A stretch of DNA of 39,422 bases from a virus. The notes under the pieces are model-generated. The model made no database searches, was not told the origin of the DNA, and worked only from the letters and a program-made list of their open reading frames with translations. This document shows positions 1 through 8,125 of the stretch, piece after piece; position 1 is the first letter of the stretch, and each line of letters begins with the position of its first letter. Made by a program: the position numbers and the translations under genes. Where the stretch lies: positions 1 to 39,422 of IMG/VR virus record IMGVR_UViG_3300047319_001490; one strand, written 5' to 3'.

Positions 1-74
1 CCCGCGACAAGGTGATGGCGCGCATTGAGGCGCTGGCTCCAGAGGTAGCGCGGCTGCGCGCTGAACAACGCGAA
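1..74. repeat. Left copy of 74-bp terminal direct repeat
   Basis: These 74 bases are identical to 39349-39422. A coding frame continues without a break from the right end into the left end. The simplest reading is a circular or circularly permuted genome assembled with a short end overlap. A true short terminal repeat cannot be excluded from sequence alone. Confidence 0.95.
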
Positions 75-227
75 TTGAACAAGCGGTACAAGGCGGCTCA
101 TCACGCCTGGGCAACGGCAGACATTGAGTTGAAGCACCACCGCTTGTATCTGTATTCACTAGCGGCGGGCGCTGCCAGCGGCACGCTGGTCATGCCGCTT
201 GATGACGCTAAATCCCGAAATGTCTGA
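3..227 (+). CDS. Small helical protein, 3' part (gene crosses the join)
   Basis: This is the 3' portion of a gene that begins at ATG 39303 and continues through the terminal repeat. The complete product is 90 aa. The part shown here is Arg/Glu/Ala-rich and looks like an amphipathic helix or coiled coil, followed by a mildly hydrophobic stretch (LYLYSLAAGAASG) and a TGA stop at 225-227. It is the last gene of the rightward accessory operon. I do not recognise the family. A local start (GTG 12 or ATG 15) exists, but the open frame across the join makes 39303 the better start. Confidence 0.7.
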   Translation, partial: RDKVMARIEALAPEVARLRAEQRELNKRYKAAHHAWATADIELKHHRLYLYSLAAGAASGTLVMPLDDAKSRNV

Positions 228-453
228 TATGTTTCACGCCTGGACCACAAGGCCGACACAGCGTGATGCGCGGCCTCGGCGCAGCGTCACAATCAGTACG
301 TCAGACGTGCCACAGGGCGGTCTACAATCGGCCTCGCGCTGGCCAAATCGCTCCCGTTTGCCCTGGAACGATGGGTGTACGCGCTCAAGCAGGCGCACTC
401 GATGCCGCCGCCCTGCGACGTACACCCCAGCGCTGCTTGATCGCTTAGACGGG
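228..453. other. Intergenic gap between convergent operons
   Basis: This lies between the end of the rightward operon (227) and the end of the leftward late operon (454). The short overlapping frames on both strands have low-complexity Arg-rich translations and no ribosome-binding site. I see no clear intrinsic terminator, although one would be expected here. Confidence 0.5.
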
Positions 454-615
454 CTAGGTCAGACGAGCGACCGCGAGCGCGCCGACCAACCCGAAGACCA
501 CCGTCGCCGACAACGGCAACACCCCGACCAGCCCCAGGATCGCCAGCAGCAGGACAATAATTGCTATCAGCGATCCGATCGACACCGCGTACGCCCCTAC
601 CGTTCCTATCTGCAT
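454..615 (-). CDS. Holin-like small membrane protein
   Basis: This is a 53-aa protein starting at ATG 613-615 and ending at TAG 454-456. A purine-rich ribosome-binding site (AGGGGAA) sits a few bases upstream. Two hydrophobic segments are visible, about residues 14-32 (rich in I, L, V) and 36-52, separated by a short turn (VLPLSA); there is almost no soluble domain. It begins 17 bases after the C39-like lysin gene ends, in the same direction, the usual place for a holin. The role comes from size, topology and position, not from a family match. It could instead be another small membrane lysis protein. Confidence 0.65.
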   Translation of the reverse strand: MQIGTVGAYAVSIGSLIAIIVLLLAILGLVGVLPLSATVVFGLVGALAVARLT

Positions 616-632
616 TACGTTCCCCTATCGCA

Positions 633-1058
633 CTAAGTAAGCCAGACCACGCTGAAGCCGCCCAGACGTTCAAAGTCTGAACGGCTCAGGATGTCGTAAA
701 TGCCCTTGTAGCCTTGCGCGCTGTTGGCCACCCACAGATTGGTGCCCTGCACCCCGCGCAGAGCGACCCAGTGGTACCAGTTCGCTCCACTGAGCATGCC
801 CGGCGTTTCACGTGCCAGCGCGTACACCGAGTCATAGTCGAGCCACCCCTGCGCGCTGTCCTGGCCGTACTCCCCGAGCACCCGCTGCAGCTCGGCGCCT
901 GAGCCATCCATCAGCCCGTAGGTCGGGTTGATGTTCTCGGTGTAGCCAATCTGCATGGTGGTGGTGTAGCGGTCACTCGCAGCCTCCATGCCGGTCGCCA
1001 CTTTGAGCCAATCCAGGCTGCACGCGGCGCACGTCCAGTCCAGCAACTGGGGCTCCAT
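633..1058 (-). CDS. C39-like cysteine peptidase domain protein, putative endolysin
   Basis: A 141-aa protein that looks like a C39/papain-like peptidase of the sort found in phage lysins. The motif DWTCAACSLDWL near residues 8-19 would supply the catalytic Cys in a helix start. NWYHWVALRG near residues 92-101 supplies the His, and NLWVANSAQ just after supplies an Asn/Asp. It is the second-last gene of the late operon and is followed by a two-TM holin-like gene, supporting a role in peptide cross-link cleavage at lysis. ATG 1058 is used; the frame stays open upstream, so a longer N-terminus overlapping the previous gene is possible. No wall-binding domain is evident, so it could also be a virion-associated peptidase. 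Confidence 0.65.
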   Translation of the reverse strand: MEPQLLDWTCAACSLDWLKVATGMEAASDRYTTTMQIGYTENINPTYGLMDGSGAELQRVLGEYGQDSAQGWLDYDSVYALARETPGMLSGANWYHWVALRGVQGTNLWVANSAQGYKGIYDILSRSDFERLGGFSVVWLT

Positions 1059-1108
1059 CGGTGTATAGGGATCCCATCGAACCGCCGGTGGTGCCGGCTC
1101 GATCCCTG

Positions 1109-1291
1109 CTAGAAAGCCAGTCGATTGACTTTGTTGTCTTGCTCGTAATACCAGTACTGCGCGTCGCGGGCGAGCGTGAGCGAGATCTTGTGGCCAGGGT
1201 CGAGGATCACGTACTGCTCGTCGCTGCGGGCCTCGTCGCCGTTGTCGTCGATGGCAGCCTGCACGCCTGGGCCGATGTTGTAGTCAGCCAT
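1109..1291 (-). CDS. Hypothetical protein (60 aa), late operon
   Basis: A 60-aa acidic protein starting at ATG 1289-1291, preceded by a clear GGAGG site nine bases upstream. It overlaps the end of the preceding gene by a few bases. The middle (QYVILDPGHKISLTL) looks like beta strands. No family is recognised. Its place between the fibre-associated gene and the lysin suggests a small tail accessory or lysis-associated protein. Confidence 0.6.
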   Translation of the reverse strand: MADYNIGPGVQAAIDDNGDEARSDEQYVILDPGHKISLTLARDAQYWYYEQDNKVNRLAF

Positions 1292-1691
1292 GCACACCCG
1301 CCTCCATGAGCGCGAGCGCCGCAATCAGGCTGTCATCTAAGATCCAGCGCTGCTCGCCGTCGGTATCGATCACGCGCTGCTTGACCTCGGCGGCGGCCTG
1401 CTCGGCGGTTTTGGCCTCGCGGCTCAGGCCGGGCTGCATCGCCACCATGACGTGCAAGCTCTGGCCCATCAGCGCGTCGGCACCACCACCTGGCGGCCAG
1501 TACGACACGCTGCCGCAGCCCTCGAACGGGCACGGCACCACCACCACGTTCAGGTTGTCGGTGCCGTCGATGTTGGTGCCGTAGGTGACCGTGGTGGGAT
1601 CGAGCGTGCCGCCGTGGCTGCCGCCGGGGGCATCATCATGGACATACTCCCAGGCAGCGGGATCGTCGAAAGAAGTGACCTTGACGCTCAT
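1284..1691 (-). CDS. Hypothetical protein (135 aa) downstream of tail fibre
   Basis: This 135-aa protein starts at ATG 1689-1691, overlapping the fibre stop as ATGA, which implies translational coupling. The reading frame is open further upstream, but that extension is Arg/His-rich and reads as the shadow of the fibre gene. The protein has a short PCPFEGCGSVSYWPPGG segment with two Cys. It ends in a helical half rich in Ala/Glu (KTAEQAAAEVKQRV) and a C-terminal helix (DDSLIAALALMEAG). Function is unknown. Coupling to the receptor-binding gene makes a chaperone or tail accessory role possible. Confidence 0.6.
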   Translation of the reverse strand: MSVKVTSFDDPAAWEYVHDDAPGGSHGGTLDPTTVTYGTNIDGTDNLNVVVVPCPFEGCGSVSYWPPGGGADALMGQSLHVMVAMQPGLSREAKTAEQAAAEVKQRVIDTDGEQRWILDDSLIAALALMEAGVHG

Positions 1692-2881
1692 CAGGCGTTT
1701 GCCTCCAGCGTGATGCAGTTGCCGGCGGTCCCGTTGTAGGCCGCCACCGCAGCGGTCGCCACCGCGATCATCGTCAAATACAGCGCATCTACGCCTGCTC
1801 CCACGGTTGGCTGGCCGCAATTGGAGACGACCCATGTCCCGACCTTCGTCGCCGTCGGCAGGACCGCCTTCCGGACATACCGATAACTCGTCTGGATCTG
1901 CCCCCCGGCCACGGTGTAGGACTGAGTGACCAGTGACGTTGTGGTCTCTCCCAGGATCTCGTAGTACCTGAGGCATCGCGCGAGGTCGTCGGCCGGGTGC
2001 ATGGGCACGTAGTTGGCCGCCTGGCTGCCCACCACCAGCATGGCTTGACCCGCGTACCACTGCGAGCACGTCGCCTGGAAATTCAACTCCACGTTGAGCA
2101 CCGTGGCGTCGTTCGGTACCAGCCCGCTGACCGTGAGTGTTACTGCCGCCGATGAGCCAGGGTGAAAACTGCTGACGGCATTCAGTGGACCGGTGCCATC
2201 GGTGCTCAGTGAAATCCGCACCGCATTCGCCGCGTTCGCCCACACCCGCATGGACAGCGACACCGTCTGTCCCCCCAGGTGCCCGACGTGATTCCCGTCA
2301 CCGGCAAATTTCACTTGCTGCAACAGGTAGGACGCCGTCGAATGGGTGTACGAACCCTGGACACAGGGAACGGTCGCGCCGCTGACTGCACCGATCCCCG
2401 CCGATGCACACGACACCGAGATCGCCGAGCCGCCGCCGAGGGCGATCTGCCAGCGGTCGGCCGTATACGCCGTGTTGGTGATGAACGGACCGTTGCCGCG
2501 CTGGGCGATAGCCATGCCACCATTCACCAGCAGGTTGTCGCGCGCGACGTCCGGGCCCAGCATGGAATTCGAGATCGAGCCCGCGGCGATCGCCGCCCCC
2601 GAGATGCTGCCCGGTGGCAGGTTGACCGGCGAGCCCAGCGTCACGCCCGTCGCGTCCACCTGGAGCAGCACCGTGGTGCCGTCCGCGGCATAGGCGATCA
2701 GATCCCTCGAGCCCGTGCCCGCGTTTTTGAGGGTCAGCGCATACGTGGCCGCGTCATTGATGCCCGAAAGTGAGATCGGGATGTTTCTCAGCCCCTGGAA
2801 ATCTTCGACGAGCTGCGCGACGTGCTCCGCGGTTGCCAGGTCGCCGTTCTGGGGATCTACAAATGAGGCCGTAGCAGCCAC
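1691..2881 (-). CDS. Tail fibre / receptor-binding protein
   Basis: A 396-aa virion protein with GTG start at 2879-2881 and an AAAGGCG site just upstream. The N-terminal ~110 residues are a fibre shaft with repeated short beta motifs (LPPGSISGAAIAAGSISNSML). From about residue 116 comes the signature NLLVNGGMAIAQRG...TADRW, which begins carbohydrate-binding-module-like jellyroll domains in many phage tail fibres. The C-terminal ~270 residues are beta-rich with Thr, Ser, Gly and Val, as expected for a trimeric adhesin. It sits near the end of the structural operon, right after the nozzle candidate. Host-surface recognition is inferred from the signature and position. Confidence 0.75.
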   Translation of the reverse strand: MAATASFVDPQNGDLATAEHVAQLVEDFQGLRNIPISLSGINDAATYALTLKNAGTGSRDLIAYAADGTTVLLQVDATGVTLGSPVNLPPGSISGAAIAAGSISNSMLGPDVARDNLLVNGGMAIAQRGNGPFITNTAYTADRWQIALGGGSAISVSCASAGIGAVSGATVPCVQGSYTHSTASYLLQQVKFAGDGNHVGHLGGQTVSLSMRVWANAANAVRISLSTDGTGPLNAVSSFHPGSSAAVTLTVSGLVPNDATVLNVELNFQATCSQWYAGQAMLVVGSQAANYVPMHPADDLARCLRYYEILGETTTSLVTQSYTVAGGQIQTSYRYVRKAVLPTATKVGTWVVSNCGQPTVGAGVDALYLTMIAVATAAVAAYNGTAGNCITLEANA

Positions 2882-2907
2882 CGCCTTTCAGATAAGCGCA
2901 CGTCTAG

Positions 2908-4824
2908 CTAAGACCAGCTCTTTCCGACCTGACCGTAGGTCGTCCCGTCATTCCACAGCCACGGCGTACCCGTCGTCGCCAGCACCGCCACCTGGAGATC
3001 CACGGTCATCACGCGCCGTGCCGACGCATCCCCGAGGGTGGCCTCGACCTGGGTCATCGTCATCCCCGCCACGATCAGCGTGGTCAGCGCGATCCCATTT
3101 TCGTCGACGAACGGCACCGGGCCTTTGCCCTGCAGACCCTCGAGCTTGCTCTGGGCCTGGTTGCGCGTGCGGCCATCCACCGCGCCGTCGCCGTACCGCA
3201 CTTCCTGACCGACCACCACCTGATACGTCCGCACCTGCAACAGGTCGGGCCTGGGGATGGTGCGGCGGCTCTGTTTTCTCAGCACCGCGGGCGTCGTGCT
3301 GGTGCCGCTGCCCACGTGCCGCAAGACGTACCGATTGGCCATCACCGGTAGCACCGGCCGCACCGTGGCCCGCGGGTTGCGGCGGTACGTGCCAATCGGG
3401 GTGTACGCGCTCGAGCCGTCGGTGGCCACGCTCAGCGCGATCTGCTGGCCCGTGCCCAGCGTCTCACCCTCCCCCACGAACTCTCGGAGAAACTTCGGCA
3501 GGCTGTCGTCACCGTGGTCCGTTTCGGGGCTGTCGTACTGAAAACTGGTGGCGAAACGGTACTGTCTGGCCTGGCGCAAGTCACGGTACGCCGAGTCCAG
3601 CGGCAGGTACGCCCATGACAGGCTGCGCACGCCCGAGCCGTCCACCGTCGCCATCCATAGCCGCGGGTTCATGGTCACCAGCCCGCTCACGTGCATGCTG
3701 GTCACTTTGAGGCCAGTCAGGACGATGGGCGCCACGAACCACACCAGCGGCCCCACAACGTCACCCTGGATGGACACCCTGGCCTTGCACACCCACGTGT
3801 TGGCGCCGTCGTACACCGACGCCCAGATCCAGCGGCCGTACTTGGCCAGTGCCGTGGCATACCCGCTCATGGGGCATTGCGGGGGCACCTGGGACGCCCA
3901 GCCGCAGTCCTCGGACGTGCCGTAGGTCTGGGCGTTCTGCACATTCAAACGTTTCAGGGTGTAGCCCGCGTTGAAGTACAGGTACCCGTCACTGCTCAGC
4001 GAGGCGACACCATTGCTATCCATCACCGTCTGCTCGACGTCGGGCGTCAGGTTCGGCGCCGTGCCGTCACTGCCGAAATCGAAGATGCCGCCGGTGGTCA
4101 CCGCGTACGCGTGGGCGCGGGTCGCCACCATGCTTCTCACCGGGTACGCCCCCAGCGCTAACGGCACTTTCCAATCGGGCGCATTGAGTGGGTTCGCGGC
4201 CACGTAGCTGAGGGTGGTGGGGCTGACCTCGGACACCATGCGCAGACTCGACAACCCGTCGGTGTTCCACCACACGGTCGTGCTTTTTCCGCGCTGCACG
4301 GCGCCGGCCACCATCGTGTTCGACCACGCCCCCAGACTCGGGAGTTGCCAGATGTTTCCCGTAGTACGGCCGCCCACGATCAGGTTGGTTTTCCAGGGCT
4401 CGATCGACACCGCCACGAACCCGGCACCCAGGTCCTGGTCCTGGGTGGGGGCGCCACTGCCGCCAGCAATTTTGTAGGCGTACCGTCCGCCGACCAGGTA
4501 GATGTTGTTGTCCTGCTCGGCCCAGTCGGCGATGTCCGCGCCAGGGGCGATCGGCAGCGGGACCGACGTGACCTGGGGACCGGGCAGCATCATGCCGTCC
4601 GCGTTGTCGACGTTGGTGCCCCAGCCGCGGCCGTCGCTCCAGTCCGTCTCGTTCAAGGGGTCGATCTGCACACTGGGCCGAATCTCGGCCGTCATGCGGA
4701 TCGCCACCTGGCCCTTTACCTGGGGGATGTACTCGACCACATAACTCGTTGGCGTGGACAAAGGACGTGCGCGGTATGACTCGCCGTCTATTTTGAGCTC
4801 ACACGGGAAGGCGATCGGGGGCAC
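2908..4824 (-). CDS. Large beta-rich tail protein, nozzle (gp12-like) candidate
   Basis: A 638-aa protein with GTG start at 4822-4824. It is beta-rich throughout, with recurring strand-turn units (NIYLVGGRYAYKIAGG, GGIFDFGSDG, DGYLYFNAGYTLKRL, GRWIWASVYDG) that resemble propeller blades. T7-type nozzle (tail tubular protein B) contains a propeller, has a similar size and lies next to the adaptor and fibre genes. Here the gene sits between the 399-aa adaptor candidate and the fibre. The assignment rests on architecture, length and order, not sequence identity. A baseplate-hub or other tail protein is the alternative. Its nearest neighbours are 6 and 26 bases away, consistent with one late transcript. 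Confidence 0.5.
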   Translation of the reverse strand: MPPIAFPCELKIDGESYRARPLSTPTSYVVEYIPQVKGQVAIRMTAEIRPSVQIDPLNETDWSDGRGWGTNVDNADGMMLPGPQVTSVPLPIAPGADIADWAEQDNNIYLVGGRYAYKIAGGSGAPTQDQDLGAGFVAVSIEPWKTNLIVGGRTTGNIWQLPSLGAWSNTMVAGAVQRGKSTTVWWNTDGLSSLRMVSEVSPTTLSYVAANPLNAPDWKVPLALGAYPVRSMVATRAHAYAVTTGGIFDFGSDGTAPNLTPDVEQTVMDSNGVASLSSDGYLYFNAGYTLKRLNVQNAQTYGTSEDCGWASQVPPQCPMSGYATALAKYGRWIWASVYDGANTWVCKARVSIQGDVVGPLVWFVAPIVLTGLKVTSMHVSGLVTMNPRLWMATVDGSGVRSLSWAYLPLDSAYRDLRQARQYRFATSFQYDSPETDHGDDSLPKFLREFVGEGETLGTGQQIALSVATDGSSAYTPIGTYRRNPRATVRPVLPVMANRYVLRHVGSGTSTTPAVLRKQSRRTIPRPDLLQVRTYQVVVGQEVRYGDGAVDGRTRNQAQSKLEGLQGKGPVPFVDENGIALTTLIVAGMTMTQVEATLGDASARRVMTVDLQVAVLATTGTPWLWNDGTTYGQVGKSWS

Positions 4825-4830
4825 GGTGGA

Positions 4831-6030
4831 TTACCAGGTGCTCCAGCCCATGCCGAGGGGCCACTCTTTTCCGTCGCCGTGCCACCCGTAGCCCGTGGTC
4901 AACTCACTGCCCAGTTGCCGCTGCTTGTGGCTCAGTTGCATCAATTTGGCTACGTTGGCCGCCGTGCGGGCCTTGGTGGCCAATGCGTCATATCTGGCGC
5001 CCTCTGGGCCGGTCGCCAGCGACTCGTAGGCATTGGCCAGCGTCACGGCCACCACCAGGTCCGGCGTCAGGAGGCATTCGTCCGAATCGTTGACCAGGCC
5101 CACGGTGGACGGTCCCCACGCGCCGCCCACGCGGATCCAGGTATCGGTAGGGCGGAACACCTCGACCGTCGCGGCGTTGCCCGTGGGCAGGGTGGGCGCG
5201 ATCTGCACGCTCAGGGCATCCACGTCGCCGACCGCCACGAACTGGCCCGCCGCAAACGAATTCAGCGTGCCGTCCAGTGCCGCGCGGCGGACCTCGAGCA
5301 CCGCGTCAGGATCGAGCCATTCCTCGTACGCCGCCAGGCTGTAACTGGCCTGGCCGTTCACCCCCGTCATGGGCAATCGCTGGGTGATCCAGCACTCTCC
5401 GAGAGCCTGGTTGATCAACGACCGAAGCCCCGTCCAGCCGTCGTCGTCGTCGGGTGGCAGCAGACGGTGGAGCTCGACGTCGACGCCGCTGGTCACCTGG
5501 CCGGGGAACGCTGGCGCCACCATCAATTCGCCGGTGGTCAGGTTCAAGGCGTCCTCGCTGCGGACCCGGCGCATCACAGCAGCCTGGGTGCCCGTCACGG
5601 GCATCACCCAGGCATGTTTGTAGCGATTCGCCGTCACCGCGTTGGCCAGTCGGGCTGACAGCACGCTGGTGCCGGCCGCGTTGCCTGGCGCGGTCGTGGT
5701 GACCGTGGTCAGACTGTGCAGGGCCTGGGCAACCAGCCGCCGCAGGGCCAGCAGTGAGCGCCGAGCGGACGCCGGCGCGGTGACCGGCCACGCCGCCGAG
5801 AACGGGCCGTAGGTGGGGCCTGGGGCGTAGCGCCTGACCTGGTACCAATCGGTCGACACTCCCGCCGAATCGACGTAGGTGTAGACCGTCTGGTGCAGCA
5901 CGTAGGGAATCGCTGACAGCAGCGTGAAGGGACCGGCTTGCACGCTGCCGTGCCACAGCTCCATCCCCGTCCACGTGCCGATCAGCGTGTCGACGAGGGG
6001 CTCGTTGAGCGAAATGGAATTACTGATCAG
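4831..6030 (-). CDS. Virion protein, head-to-tail adaptor candidate; likely CTG start
   Basis: A 399-aa protein. Its frame meets the end of the previous gene as CTGA: TGA stop 6027-6029, CTG 6028-6030. An AAAGGTGG purine run lies six bases before the CTG, and no ATG, GTG or TTG is suitably placed. ATG 5964 is the conventional alternative but would cut into an apparent beta domain. Residues 20-80 have an FN3-like beta pattern (ELWHGS..GPFTLL..YTYVDSAGV..WYQVRRY). The C-terminal half has helices such as LRSLINQALGECW and YESLATGPEGARYDALATKA. Size and position before the nozzle candidate suggest a tail tubular A-like adaptor, which is inference. Confidence 0.55.
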   Translation of the reverse strand: MISNSISLNEPLVDTLIGTWTGMELWHGSVQAGPFTLLSAIPYVLHQTVYTYVDSAGVSTDWYQVRRYAPGPTYGPFSAAWPVTAPASARRSLLALRRLVAQALHSLTTVTTTAPGNAAGTSVLSARLANAVTANRYKHAWVMPVTGTQAAVMRRVRSEDALNLTTGELMVAPAFPGQVTSGVDVELHRLLPPDDDDGWTGLRSLINQALGECWITQRLPMTGVNGQASYSLAAYEEWLDPDAVLEVRRAALDGTLNSFAAGQFVAVGDVDALSVQIAPTLPTGNAATVEVFRPTDTWIRVGGAWGPSTVGLVNDSDECLLTPDLVVAVTLANAYESLATGPEGARYDALATKARTAANVAKLMQLSHKQRQLGSELTTGYGWHGDGKEWPLGMGWSTW

Positions 6031-7250
6031 GTCACCACCTTTGCATTGCCGACCAGGGGCGGGACGTCGCTCGAGGTGATGCTGTGCTGCGGCCAGTCGA
6101 GGTAATTGCTGCCCGTTGCCCTGCCCGCGACCGGTATCTGGGTCGGGGCGGAGCTGCCCGTCGGTGGCGCCAGGGCCTGCAGGATGACGGGGGCATAGAC
6201 CACCTCGGCCGACACAATCGAGCTGGGGCTGACGGCCGTGCCCAGAGTGAGGGTCGGGCCGTAGACGACCTCGCCACTGGCGATCGTGCCAGGGCTGACC
6301 TGGCCAGACACGGTGCCCACCGTGACCGTGGGGCCGTACACCTGCTCCGCGGTGGTGATGACGCCTGGCAGCACCTGCAGGGTGACCGTTGGGCTGTAGA
6401 AGACTTCCGCGGTGGCGATGGCGTTGGGATTGACCGTCAAGCCACCACCGCCGGCACTCGGCACCCAGATGGTGAGCCACGGCTCCTGGCGCGGGGCCTC
6501 GCGGACGAAGGCGTACGGGTCGCGGTACAGCCAGTTGATCTCGGCTGCGGTCAGCACCCGCCCGCGCCAGATGTAGACGTAGCCAATCGAGCCGGGCAGA
6601 TACCCGCCCGCGGGTGCGCTGGTGTTGCCCATCGCACCGATGAACAGCGGTGTGGTGCTGACGTAGTTGGTGTTGGCCTGCGAGGTGTAGTTGAGCGGCT
6701 GGGAAATGCCATCCACGTAGAACTGCAGCGTGGTCGCGCTGTTGCGCAGCGCCGTGTACTGGTGGAACGCGCCATTGACCGGGCTGGTCGTCGTCGCGCC
6801 GCTCAACTGGTTGGTGCCGTCGTAGCAGAACAACCCGAACAATCCCGAGACGGGGCCGCCGTTGTTGTCCATGTTGGCGGCCATCGATATTTGCTGGAAC
6901 CCGCCGCCGTCGCGTTTGGACGCCAGGCCGAACGTCGTCCCACTCGCCGGCGGGTTGGCGTAGGCCATGATGGTGAAGTTCTGCGACCCCGTCCTGTAGC
7001 TGGCGATGTCGCCGAAGTTGGCCGCGTCACTCGAGCCGTTGAACAACGCCGCCTGACCCTGCGGCGTACTACGGATAACCGTGGGACCGCCCGACGCGCG
7101 CCGGCCCAGCACCAGGTCGCGCGGCACGCCGTCGCCAGTCAGTAACGTGGCAAACGTCAGCCCACGCGCCAGCGGGTGCTGCGGGTTGATTCTCGGCACA
7201 CCCAGCGGTTTTCGCCGCGGCAGCTCGAGGCCGAGGTCGCGGGCAATCAC
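6027..7250 (-). CDS. LamG/concanavalin-like lectin virion protein with C-terminal repeats
   Basis: A 407-aa protein, GTG start at 7248-7250. Residues ~65-250 form a LamG-type jellyroll: ALFNGSSDAANFGD, an internal FTIMAYANP strand, LQFYVDGISQPL and the typical closing GSIGYVYIWRGRVLTAAEI. Such domains bind sugars on phage fibres, spikes or decoration proteins. Residues ~274-357 carry four repeats of about 17 residues with the core AEVVYGPT. The C-terminus lies adjacent to the adaptor gene, overlapping it by 4 bases. It is probably a surface-exposed adhesin or decoration protein; whether it sits on head or tail cannot be told. Confidence 0.7.
   Translation of the reverse strand: MIARDLGLELPRRKPLGVPRINPQHPLARGLTFATLLTGDGVPRDLVLGRRASGGPTVIRSTPQGQAALFNGSSDAANFGDIASYRTGSQNFTIMAYANPPASGTTFGLASKRDGGGFQQISMAANMDNNGGPVSGLFGLFCYDGTNQLSGATTTSPVNGAFHQYTALRNSATTLQFYVDGISQPLNYTSQANTNYVSTTPLFIGAMGNTSAPAGGYLPGSIGYVYIWRGRVLTAAEINWLYRDPYAFVREAPRQEPWLTIWVPSAGGGGLTVNPNAIATAEVFYSPTVTLQVLPGVITTAEQVYGPTVTVGTVSGQVSPGTIASGEVVYGPTLTLGTAVSPSSIVSAEVVYAPVILQALAPPTGSSAPTQIPVAGRATGSNYLDWPQHSITSSDVPPLVGNAKVVT
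6180..6431 (-). repeat. Four coding repeats (AE-x-VY-x-PT) in lectin protein
   Basis: Four copies of about 17 residues lie at protein residues 274-291, 295-311, 320-336 and 342-357. Each has the pattern (I)-x-(S/T)-(A/G)-E-x-(V/F)-Y-x-P followed by beta-branched residues. The spacing suggests stacked beta hairpins forming a stalk. Confidence 0.75.
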
Positions 7251-7251
7251 G

Positions 7252-7689
7252 CTATTGGGTCTGCCACGAGTAGACCGACACCGTGCCCGCCGAAGCGGCC
7301 AGCGCGGTGCCGGTGTTGTTCTGAATGATCAAGTGCATGACGATCGGTCCAGGCATTGGAAACGGGGCTGAGGCCATCACCTGCGTTGTGGCCGTACTTT
7401 TGACGGGCAGGCTGGTCAGATACAGCGCCCCCTGCGGCAGGTTGCCCGACAGGACCGTCTGGTACGTGGTGCCCGTCCAGGCAGGCTGGGCGTACACGTC
7501 AAGCGTGTTGGAATCACTGATGGTGGGCGCCACGTTGAACGTGATGCTGCCCTGGATCGCTGCCCACGGGTCCAGGTTCGTGGTGTTGTCGACCACGGTG
7601 GTGCTCTGGACGATGGCGGCCGACGCCATGCTGTTGAGCTCGGTGGCGCCGACGCCGGCCTGTGAATGGCTGCTGCTGAATTTCGCCAC
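7252..7689 (-). CDS. Small beta-rich virion protein (145 aa)
   Basis: A 145-aa protein with ATG start, 3 bases from the preceding gene. The sequence is rich in Ser, Thr, Ala and Val, with alternating strands (GSITFNVAPTISDSNTLDVYAQ, TVSVYSWQTQ) and almost no charge, as expected for a single beta-sandwich capsid or tail accessory protein. No named family is recognised. It lies in a run of four such small structural genes between the capsid and the lectin gene. Confidence 0.6.
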   Translation of the reverse strand: MAKFSSSHSQAGVGATELNSMASAAIVQSTTVVDNTTNLDPWAAIQGSITFNVAPTISDSNTLDVYAQPAWTGTTYQTVLSGNLPQGALYLTSLPVKSTATTQVMASAPFPMPGPIVMHLIIQNNTGTALAASAGTVSVYSWQTQ

Positions 7690-7692
7690 GGG

Positions 7693-8115
7693 CTACAGCG
7701 TGAACAGACCTGAAACGTTGAACACGCAGGTGACGTCGGCACCGTTCGGCACCACAGGCAGCCCGGTGCCCGTGTCCACCCAGGCAATCAGCCGCTGCGC
7801 CGAGGCCGCCACGTCAGCCCCGCCGGTCACTGCCGAGCTCTGGAAGTAGAGCAACGAGTGACCGCTGGCATTGGCGGCCGGCGCGGTAAACACGATGTCC
7901 GCCGCGTCCGCGGTCCCGCTCGTGCCCGTCTTGGACGCGAGAGCCCCCGAGGTAGCGTGTAACACACCGCTGGCGCCGGTCACGTCGCTGACGAACTTGT
8001 GGGCCGCGTTGAACGTGTACGACCGCACCAGCGCGACCTTCTGGGTCGCCGTATCCCAGTCGATCTCGCCCAGCAAAAATCCTTCGCGGCCCGGATTGAA
8101 CAGCGCGTTCGCCAT
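7693..8115 (-). CDS. Phage structural protein (MANAL-type, 140 aa)
   Basis: A 140-aa protein with the pattern of a widespread phage structural family. It starts MANALFNPGREGFLLGEIDW, continues with KVALVRSYTFNAAHKFVSDV, then ADAADIVFTA and RLIAWVDTGTGLPVVPNG. Family members are usually annotated only as phage structural or hypothetical proteins and occur near head and tail genes, as here. The family resemblance is from memory of the motif order. The molecular role (decoration or tail accessory) is unknown. Confidence 0.7.
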   Translation of the reverse strand: MANALFNPGREGFLLGEIDWDTATQKVALVRSYTFNAAHKFVSDVTGASGVLHATSGALASKTGTSGTADAADIVFTAPAANASGHSLLYFQSSAVTGGADVAASAQRLIAWVDTGTGLPVVPNGADVTCVFNVSGLFTL

Positions 8116-8125
8116 GAAAGGGCGC

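Noticed and set aside
234-425. 63-codon minus-strand frame after the holin-like gene
   Set aside because: No ribosome-binding site, Arg/Cys-rich shadow-type composition and no coupling to the late operon.
199-636. 145-codon plus-strand open frame
   Set aside because: Translation is Arg/Gln-rich and low complexity with no ribosome-binding site, and it covers the better-supported holin-like gene on the other strand.
2715-3710. Long plus-strand frame opposite the nozzle candidate
   Set aside because: It is a GC-rich antisense shadow with Pro/Arg/Ser runs; the minus-strand gene has coherent beta structure and operon context.
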